IMG/VR virus record: IMGVR_UViG_3300037148_000025
Span: 1 to 64,000 of that record
Length of the DNA stretch: 64,000 nt
Reading direction: 5' to 3' (one strand)
Source of the DNA: a virus
This document shows positions 7,246 to 12,207 of this stretch, piece by piece. The notes under the pieces were generated by a model. The model saw only the letters and a list, made by a program, of their open reading frames with translations, ran no database searches and was not told the DNA's origin. The position numbers and the translations under genes are program-made. Positions within the stretch are counted from its first letter, which is position 1; every line of letters starts with the position of its first letter.

Positions 7246-7448
7246 TTTTCTCCTTCGGCATGTACTTCGCTAGGTACTTCACTAGGTACTTCGCTTGATT
7301 CGGTAGCTCCGACGTGCTTCTCGCACACCGGTTGACGTGAAGAAAGGTTCTTACCAAACCTTCCTGTAATGAAGCGCCAAAAGGACGCTGGCTGTAAGCA
7401 CTCTACACATCTCCGTGGTGTGCAGTAACTACTCATATGTTCGTACAT
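7242..7448 (-). CDS. Cys-rich small protein, possible zinc binder
   Basis: 68 residues. CTPRRCVECLQ plus a later C-E-K-H could hold one zinc ion. The C-terminus has a short repeat (SEVPSEVPSEV). AAGGAGG is well placed before ATG. It is the first gene of the 7448-6012 run, downstream of three palindromic sites. Confidence 0.55.
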   Translation of the reverse strand: MYEHMSSYCTPRRCVECLQPASFWRFITGRFGKNLSSRQPVCEKHVGATESSEVPSEVPSEVHAEGEK

Positions 7449-7500
7449 ATTCCTCCTTGTTTAAAATCTGAACTTCCTACTAGTCTATAGTTATCTACAC

Positions 7501-7598
7501 GATCCACCTTGGTTGATCTTGTAACTATTTGACATTCTCATGATCTACTTAAGTTGATCTTGGATCAAATGCACTGGCTCATTCAACTTAGGTTGATT
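7501..7598. promoter_or_regulatory. Three operator-like palindromes
   Basis: 18-bp imperfect palindromes of the type GATCNACYTNRGTTGATC lie at 7501-7518, 7542-7559 and 7581-7598, about 40 bp apart. They fill the gap between the phosphoesterase gene and the Cys-rich gene, in the right place to control the 7448-6012 run. Confidence 0.65.
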
Positions 7599-7629
7599 AT
7601 CATCTTTATATTATATGTACGCCATACCC

Positions 7630-8307
7630 CTATGTTATGCGAACTGGATTTAACTTAAAATCAATTAGATGTGGCTTATTAACTGGTTTATACTGCTCAT
7701 TGCATATCGACACATTATAGAAAACAGTTCCTGCTAACTCATTGTCACCAACTAAGACTCCACCTTGGTCTGCCCCTGCGTGGATGTGCCCGAAGATATG
7801 AAGTTTAGGTCTAACAACCTTAACCGTAGTTAACAACTCTTCGCAGCCTACATGTGCTACTCCCCATAGCTCTCCTACTTCATCCATAATACCAAAAGGC
7901 GGTCCGTGTGTTATAAGAATATCCATATCACGAGGTATTTTATCCCAATGCTTTTCAATCTCTGGTCCTCTTTGAACATTGAATGCCCAATTGTTGAACT
8001 TAGGCTGATAAGGACTTCCCCAAAAATTTACTCCATTAATAGTTACTCCAGAATCCTTAAGGTAGATGGTTTCTCTAAAAAGACTAAGACATTCTATCTC
8101 CTCATCTTCAAATAACCTGTCGTGATTCCCGGCGATTAGTATCTTGTACACATGAGGAAGTTTATTCCAAAAAGCTGCGAAATCCGCAGCTTCTTGTATA
8201 CGATACCCCGCATTCATCAGATCTCCAGCAAAGATGACCACATCTGCGTCTGGAACTTTTACATTCTTGTGTAATCCGTGGGTATCGCTAAATGCTGCTA
8301 TTTTCAT
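7630..8307 (-). CDS. Calcineurin-like metallophosphoesterase
   Basis: 225 residues. It has the full metal-binding set in order: SDTHG (8-12), FAGDLMN, AGNHDR, ILITHGPPFG and FGHIHAG. These residues bind two metals for phosphoester hydrolysis; the substrate (nucleic acid, cyclic nucleotide or phosphoprotein) is unknown. TAGGAG precedes the ATG, which overlaps the stop of another phosphoesterase by four bases, so the pair is coupled. Confidence 0.85.
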   Translation of the reverse strand: MKIAAFSDTHGLHKNVKVPDADVVIFAGDLMNAGYRIQEAADFAAFWNKLPHVYKILIAGNHDRLFEDEEIECLSLFRETIYLKDSGVTINGVNFWGSPYQPKFNNWAFNVQRGPEIEKHWDKIPRDMDILITHGPPFGIMDEVGELWGVAHVGCEELLTTVKVVRPKLHIFGHIHAGADQGGVLVGDNELAGTVFYNVSICNEQYKPVNKPHLIDFKLNPVRIT

Positions 8308-8912
8308 TCTTCGCTCCTAGTCATTCCCTGTGGGAACGTATTCGGTACGTCTTTCATAACATCTTGAATCTCTTTCATCTTGAGGGCTATCTCATCTAAA
8401 GATACTGGGAACATATTCCAAGCATCTACACCAACATCTAGAGACAATGCAGACTCTTCTCGTGTAACCCCTTGAACACTTCTTGATAAACCATTGTGAC
8501 TATGGCCGTAAAGCTGCCACGATCCTCTGTTTGACCCATTCCACGTTCTCAATGCATAATGACAAAGCACAATCTTGGGGAACCCGGCAGGGTGTATCTC
8601 TGCGATGTCTTTGTTCCAAATAAATAAGTCTCTCAAGTTCTTGTTATGGTCGATTAGTTCTTCATGATTACCTCTCACATAATAATGCTGCCCATTAAGT
8701 CTTTTAACAATACTAACTGCTTCTAATAGTGGAATAGTTCTCCAGAAAATGTCTCCAAGATGATAGACAAGATCGCCTTTCTTCACAACAGAGTTGTGGT
8801 TTTCAATCAACCCCTCTTTCATTTCCTCAATATCTTTGTATGGACGATTGCAAAACTTTATTACGTTGTTGTGTCCATAGTGCTCATCGGAAGTTAGCCA
8901 ACAGTTGTTCAT
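8304..8912 (-). CDS. Phage-type metallophosphoesterase
   Basis: 202 residues. Motifs in order: TSDEHYGH (D/H for metal 1), HLGDIFW, VRGNHEE, VLCHYALR and YGHSHNG. The variant SDEHYGHNNVI with a nearby RPY is common in phage-encoded phosphoesterases. The substrate is not known; the neighbouring gene encodes a second, distinct phosphoesterase. A GGAAGGAAAT site precedes ATG. Confidence 0.85.
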   Translation of the reverse strand: MNNCWLTSDEHYGHNNVIKFCNRPYKDIEEMKEGLIENHNSVVKKGDLVYHLGDIFWRTIPLLEAVSIVKRLNGQHYYVRGNHEELIDHNKNLRDLFIWNKDIAEIHPAGFPKIVLCHYALRTWNGSNRGSWQLYGHSHNGLSRSVQGVTREESALSLDVGVDAWNMFPVSLDEIALKMKEIQDVMKDVPNTFPQGMTRSEE

Positions 8913-8921
8913 ATTTCCTTC

Positions 8922-9128
8922 CTATTCAAAACCTTCATCAATCTCCCAATCTTCTGCGAGCAATTCGTCTGCACCCATCATGGCGTCCTGTGTAGCACCC
9001 TTGGGGGAGTGGAGTTGAACTACAGGAAATCTCTTCGGTATCAGCCACCAATATAGTGGAGGCCATTTAGGACGCCTTACCCGCTTCCCTTCTTGCATCC
9101 ATTTCGCGGCTTGCTTAATATCTGCCAT
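8922..9128 (-). CDS. DUF2829 / Tad2-like small protein (candidate anti-Thoeris)
   Basis: 68 residues. IKQAAKWMQEGKRVRRPKWP followed by GADELLAEDWEI matches the DUF2829 pattern (helix, G-K-R-V-x-R-x-x-W, and a C-terminal L-L-A-x-D-W-E). Characterised Tad2 proteins of this family bind a cyclic ADP-ribose signal and block Thoeris defence. This copy is short; the middle strand region (YWWLIPKRFPVVQLH) is diverged, so ligand binding is only inferred. GGAAAGGAC precedes ATG. It lies ten bases upstream of the phosphoesterase pair. Confidence 0.65.
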   Translation of the reverse strand: MADIKQAAKWMQEGKRVRRPKWPPLYWWLIPKRFPVVQLHSPKGATQDAMMGADELLAEDWEIDEGFE

Positions 9129-9146
9129 TATTTTGTCCTTTCCTTT

Positions 9147-9365
9147 CTATTCAAAACCTTTCCCACCACATTGACAGTTTTCATAACCATCTTCGTGATG
9201 GTCACTGCTACAATTCAAACAAAAACTTACTAGCTTTCCACATGTCTTTCCCGCTGAATATCCACAAAAACACTCATGCACATTCTCCCAAATAGCATAA
9301 CCATTTCCTTCTATCTGGGGTTTGTAGTTATCACACGGCTGTTTCCCTACTGTAAACGTTCCCAT
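9147..9365 (-). CDS. Cys-rich putative zinc-binding protein
   Basis: 72 residues with nine Cys, in the arrangement C-F-C-G, C-G, C-L-N-C, then C-Q-C-G-G and two His. This suggests two zinc sites. No family is recognised. AGAAAGGAG precedes ATG. It is the gene nearest the tRNA cluster. Confidence 0.55.
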   Translation of the reverse strand: MGTFTVGKQPCDNYKPQIEGNGYAIWENVHECFCGYSAGKTCGKLVSFCLNCSSDHHEDGYENCQCGGKGFE

Positions 9366-9378
9366 ATTGCTCCTTTCT

Positions 9379-9468
9379 TGGCGGGGAAGGTAGGATTCGA
9401 ACCCACGATACCCTTTCGGGTATGCCGGTTTTCAAGACCGGAGCCATCAACCACTCGGCCACTTCCCC
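9379..9468 (-). tRNA. tRNA-Ser(UGA)
   Basis: A class II tRNA with acceptor GGGGAAG/CTTCCCC, a long variable arm (CATACCC-GAAA-GGGTATC), anticodon loop CTTGAAA and encoded CCA. A promoter lies directly upstream at 9495-9523. Confidence 0.95.
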
Positions 9469-9494
9469 GCTCGGCCAACCCTCCATTAATAACC

Positions 9495-9523
9495 ATTGTA
9501 TCACATACCACATAAAAAAGCAA
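9495..9523 (-). promoter_or_regulatory. Sigma70-like promoter for tRNA-Ser
   Basis: On the minus strand TTGCTT and TACAAT are separated by exactly 17 bp, about 27 bp upstream of the tRNA. Confidence 0.65.
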
Positions 9524-9575
9524 TACCCTTTCGGGGATTATTTTAGATAGACTTCTCGCTAACATATTGTGGACA

Positions 9576-9652
9576 TGGTGCCCAAGGAGAGAGTCGAACT
9601 CACACTGTGCGGCTTTTAAGGCCGTTGCCTCTTCCAGTTGGGCTACTTGGGC
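9576..9652 (-). tRNA. tRNA with UAA anticodon but class I shape
   Basis: The acceptor GCCCAAG/CTTGGGC, T arm GTGAG-TTCGACT-CTCTC, anticodon loop CTTAAAA and encoded CCA are clear. The anticodon UAA reads the Leu codon UUA, but the variable loop is only five bases (ACAGT), whereas Leu tRNAs normally have a long variable arm. A27-C43 is mismatched. Charging identity is therefore uncertain. Confidence 0.8.
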
Positions 9653-9745
9653 AATTTTATTGTCCGTGTTTCGGCTGGCCCCCGAAAATCTCTCGTCTAT
9701 CCATCCCTTTACAGGTTCATAGCGCCGGACAATCTTGGTTGTTGT

Positions 9746-9940
9746 CTAGTAATTGCAAGTGATGATGGGTGGGCCTATATCGGGCCTAGGATCATAAAGA
9801 GGCATCGTTTGTGGAGTGTAAACGGGATAGAACGGCATCGGATATGTTGGCGGCGCTAGAACCTGCTCGTCTTCTGTAACTGTTACCCGCTTGATTACCT
9901 TGCCTTCTTTATTGAGTATCTCTGTCGTTGTTGTTTTCAT
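9746..9940 (-). CDS. Small Pro/Tyr-rich protein between tRNAs
   Basis: 64 residues from ATG at 9940 (AGGAGG six bases upstream). It has a polar beta-like N-terminus (TTTEILNKEGKVIKRVTV) and a C-terminus rich in Pro, Tyr and Met (APPTYPMPFYPVYTPQ). No family is recognised. Confidence 0.6.
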   Translation of the reverse strand: MKTTTTEILNKEGKVIKRVTVTEDEQVLAPPTYPMPFYPVYTPQTMPLYDPRPDIGPPIITCNY

Positions 9941-9961
9941 TGCATCCTCCTGAATGTGTTT

Positions 9962-10044
9962 TGGTGCGAGCAGAGGGACTTGAACCCCCATGATTGCTCA
10001 ATGGGTTCTAAACCCATCGCGTCTGCCAATTCCGCCATACTCGC
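9962..10044 (-). tRNA. tRNA-Leu(UAG)
   Basis: A class II tRNA with acceptor GCGAGTA/TGCTCGC, anticodon arm ATGGG-TTTAGAA-CCCAT, a long variable arm and encoded CCA. Confidence 0.93.
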
Positions 10045-10054
10045 ATAGTTACTT

Positions 10055-10129
10055 TGGTGGGCAATGCTGGACTTGAACCAGCAACTTCCACCTTGTAAAA
10101 GTGGCACTCTACCATTGAGTTAATTGCCC
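10055..10129 (-). tRNA. tRNA-Val(UAC)
   Basis: Acceptor GGGCAAT/ATTGCCC, anticodon loop TTTACAA, T arm GCTGG-TTCAAGT-CCAGC and encoded CCA. Confidence 0.93.
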
Positions 10130-10130
10130 G

Positions 10131-10169
10131 GTATTATATACCGTTTCATGTAAGATTTGTATCATATAC
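10131..10169. repeat. GTATNATATAC pair in the tRNA spacer
   Basis: GTATTATATAC (10131-10141) and GTATCATATAC (10159-10169) fill the gap between tRNA-Val and tRNA-Met. The same two sequences flank the spacer before tRNA-Gln at 60346-60384. They may act in processing or regulation. Confidence 0.6.
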
Positions 10170-10173
10170 ATAG

Positions 10174-10250
10174 TGGTGGGGGAGGGTGGATTTGAACCAC
10201 CGATTTCAGCCTTATGAGGGCGGCGAGATAGGCCACTTCTCTACTCCCCT
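10174..10250 (-). tRNA. tRNA with CAU anticodon (Met or Ile2)
   Basis: D stem GAGA/TCTC, anticodon loop CTCATAA, T arm GGTGG-TTCAAAT-CCACC and encoded CCA. The first acceptor pair is an A1-C72 mismatch; unpaired 1-72 is a mark of bacterial initiator tRNA, but the three G:C pairs of the initiator anticodon stem are absent. It could be elongator Met or lysidine-modified Ile. Confidence 0.88.
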
Positions 10251-10255
10251 AAACT

Positions 10256-10329
10256 TGGTCGGGGTACGTCGAATCGGACGACGACCACAGGTTTCCAGAA
10301 CCCGGATGCTGCCATAACACCTTACCCCG
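10256..10329 (-). tRNA. tRNA-Pro(UGG) with C33 and C55
   Basis: Acceptor CGGGGTA/TACCCCG with C1-G72 and A73, both Pro features. The anticodon loop is TCTGGAA, so position 33 is C instead of the near-universal U. The T arm is CGTCG-TCCGATT-CGACG, so position 55 is also C. CCA is encoded. It may be divergent or partly decayed. Confidence 0.8.
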
Positions 10330-10335
10330 AAACTG

Positions 10336-10602
10336 TTACTTACAACCTCCGGAACAATCAATTGGATGCCCTGCTCTGCACATTGTCTTTTTGTCCCGCT
10401 TCTGCACAAAGGCATACATTGTGTCTCCACCTTCCATTGGACACACAGGACATTGTACACGAAACTTGCAGGGCTTTCCAGCATTGCTTCCCGCTGTAGA
10501 GCTAGACTTCTTTTGTCGTGCAAGTTTGTTGATACCTGCTTGACGTGCTCCTACATCCATACGGGGTGCTCGACCCTCATCTTCCAAAAACCATGTAGTC
10601 AT
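10336..10602 (-). CDS. Small zinc-ribbon-like protein
   Basis: 88 residues. The C-terminal half has C-P-V-C-P-M, then C-R-A-G-H and C-S-G-G-C, which could form a zinc ribbon; the N-terminus has a basic helix (INKLARQKKS). A GAAAGGAAG site precedes ATG. It lies between tRNA-Pro and tRNA-His. No family is recognised. Confidence 0.6.
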   Translation of the reverse strand: MTTWFLEDEGRAPRMDVGARQAGINKLARQKKSSSTAGSNAGKPCKFRVQCPVCPMEGGDTMYAFVQKRDKKTMCRAGHPIDCSGGCK

Positions 10603-10613
10603 ATCTTCCTTTC

Positions 10614-10692
10614 TGGGGTGAAGTGCCGGATTCGAACCGTGCGAAAACTGGATTCACAGTCCAGCGCATTAAACCTCTCTGCCAACCTCACC
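10614..10692 (-). tRNA. tRNA-His(GUG)
   Basis: Acceptor GTGAGGT/ACTTCAC with an additional G-1:C73 pair, which is diagnostic of His. The anticodon arm is CTGGA-CTGTGAA-TCCAG, and CCA is encoded. Confidence 0.93.
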
Positions 10693-10833
10693 ATAAATTT
10701 AGCAGATTTCCTCTTTCGGCCCTCTGCAAACTGTCAAACATGTTTTTCTGCACTATACCCCGGATGGAGTATTTTTCATCTCCTATCCTCATGCTGGTGG
10801 TCATGTTAGCACCGCTGGCTCATTAAATCTTAA

Positions 10834-11214
10834 TGGCCCGTTCTGTTTCCAAGTGGGCCAATCTCAGGTTAACTTACATTAACCAATTCTGGCAACATTT
10901 CGTTGCTAGTCTCATTGTCATTACTGACAGTGATTCCTGCAAGAAGTGCTTCCATTAACGTTGAATTTTCATTCGCAGTTATTGTTTTCCGCTGTTAAGG
11001 TAGTCGGCTACCTGCATGTCCACAACACTTAACCAATACTGTCGAAACCTTGACGTGCCCATAAATTTTATTGGTGGACACGACGGGAGTCGAACCCGTG
11101 TCCAATATTACTAATTATTGCTTCATACATGCTTACTCGCAACGGGGTGCTAGCCGCCACACTAAACATTAGACTATACTAATAGCCTTCTCCTGCACTT
11201 GGATGAACCCCGAA
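10834..11214 (-). ncRNA. ssrA: tmRNA, circularly permuted (two-piece) form
   Basis: On the minus strand the 3' tRNA-like part comes first: TAAGCATGTA, T arm ACGGG-TTCGACT-CCCGT, acceptor CGTGTCC, A and CCA (ending at 11072). After only 11 bases (11061-11071) comes the 5' part, starting at 11060 with acceptor GGGCACG, which pairs with CGTGTCC, then GGTTTCGACAG. A long H2 helix pairs CAGTATTG near 11040 with TAATATTG near 11105. PK1 (AGGTAG/CTACCT) and AATAACT precede a resume codon, GCG, at 10976. The tag frame runs to TAA at 10869: 35 residues, starting ANENSTLMEALL and ending ELVNVS. A hairpin at 10834-10860 follows. The 5' edge is approximate. Its job would be to rescue stalled ribosomes. 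Confidence 0.88.
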
Positions 11215-11221
11215 GATTAAA

Positions 11222-11332
11222 CTACTTTGACTCTTTCTTCAGCTTCTTAATTAGCTTCTTATCATCCTTCTTGTCCTCACGTTCAAACTTTCCGACAAGA
11301 CCCTTCTTTGCTGCTTTCTTCTTAGCTGCCAT
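11222..11332 (-). CDS. 36-residue Lys-rich peptide
   Basis: Starts ATG at 11332 with TAGGAGAAT upstream; 16 of its 36 residues are Lys (MAAKKKAAKKGLVGKFERED to the end). It probably binds nucleic acid or an acidic partner. It lies just before the tmRNA on the same strand. Confidence 0.6.
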   Translation of the reverse strand: MAAKKKAAKKGLVGKFEREDKKDDKKLIKKLKKESK

Positions 11333-11353
11333 TATTCTCCTATTTATTTTTGG

Positions 11354-11470
11354 TGGAGCGACCAACCCCTTATAATCCCGCCCCGCGCCCCTGCCCTACG
11401 TCCACCAGAGGATTCCCACTCCGGGCATTGCGCCCGGTAATCTAGCCTTCATACCGAAAGGCATGGGCTA
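11354..11470. other. GC-rich folded stretch with CCA-like edges
   Basis: It holds a CCGGGC/GCCCGG hairpin near 11421, a CTAGCC/GGCTAG helix enclosing a GAAA loop near 11440-11470, and a GC-rich 57-bp part bounded by TGGTGGA and TCCACCA. No tRNA can be folded from it (there is no TTCGA loop). It may be a structured RNA or decayed tRNA remnants. Confidence 0.35.
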
Positions 11471-11493
11471 GAAACTTGTTGACATTAAAGTGC

Positions 11494-11676
11494 TTACAAC
11501 TTCTTGATGTCAGCCACGACTGCTGAAACATCCGCTTTGACTGTTGAAACAAAACTGGGAACCTTTGCTTGCAACGCTGTGAAGTCTGCCGTTACCTTCG
11601 CCTTAAAGCTGGCGTTCGAGAAGTATTCATATACTCCGATTGCAAGGGCTACTACTGCCACAATTTCAAATACCAT
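11494..11676 (-). CDS. Small membrane-anchored protein
   Basis: 60 residues. One N-terminal transmembrane helix (VFEIVAVVALAIGVYEYF) is followed by an Ala/Val/Lys helix. AAGGAG precedes ATG. Function is unknown; a sigma70 promoter lies at 11768-11796. Confidence 0.6.
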   Translation of the reverse strand: MVFEIVAVVALAIGVYEYFSNASFKAKVTADFTALQAKVPSFVSTVKADVSAVVADIKKL

Positions 11677-11767
11677 ATTTTCTCCTTAATGTTACTACAA
11701 CGGGGGATTCACGCCCTCCACCAGCTAGTTATCATGGTCTAGCAACCCCTTTCCTGACTATAAGTAC

Positions 11768-11796
11768 ATTATACCACGTCTTTTCTAGTTTGTCAA
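11768..11796 (-). promoter_or_regulatory. Strong sigma70 promoter for the tmRNA/tRNA cluster
   Basis: TTGACA (11791-11796), a 17-bp spacer and TATAAT (11768-11773) match the consensus exactly on the minus strand. It overlaps the last codons of the HExxH gene and can drive everything to its left. Confidence 0.85.
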
Positions 11797-12206
11797 GCCC
11801 TTTTTTGCCTCTTCTCCAACATTTTTTTCTGATCTGACACGATTTCCTGCACTAAATACCCAAGGTGATAGGCAAAAACTTCTTCTTCATGCTCGGCCTC
11901 TATCCATCTAAATATATTAGAAACAGTATGGTACGCTTCATGCACAATTTGATTTGATAGGGCATCGGTATGCAGAAACAGGTAACTTCTGGCTCTATTT
12001 GTAGAATACAAGTGAAAACCTCCAGAGTCGGAAATTTCCTCTAATCTATGGGCGGTTAGGTTTAAGCCATCTCGTTTAATTATGGCTTTCACTGCTTCTC
12101 CCAGATTGTTTACGAAGAACAGATACACTCTGTAGTCAAATGGAGGAAAAGGAATCATTGTCTCTGCCTCAATTGCCGGTATTTTTTTTATAATAGATTT
12201 CTTCAT
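11793..12206 (-). CDS. HExxH metalloprotease-like protein
   Basis: About 137 residues from ATG at 12206 (GGGAGAAATAAT upstream), one base after the polymerase stop. VHEAYHTVSNIFRWIEA followed by EEEVFAYHLGYLVQEI has an HExxH zinc motif and a downstream Glu, as in small phage zinc-peptidase-like proteins. Catalysis is not proven. Its start is coupled to the polymerase gene. Confidence 0.65.
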   Translation of the reverse strand: MKKSIIKKIPAIEAETMIPFPPFDYRVYLFFVNNLGEAVKAIIKRDGLNLTAHRLEEISDSGGFHLYSTNRARSYLFLHTDALSNQIVHEAYHTVSNIFRWIEAEHEEEVFAYHLGYLVQEIVSDQKKMLEKRQKRA

Positions 12207-12207
12207 A

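Noticed and set aside
9276-9565. Frames of 60-79 codons on both strands across tRNA-Ser
   Set aside because: They run through a certain tRNA gene and have no ribosome site.
11354-11415. A tRNA on either strand
   Set aside because: No TTCGA loop, no D arm and mismatched acceptor; only the edges look tRNA-like.
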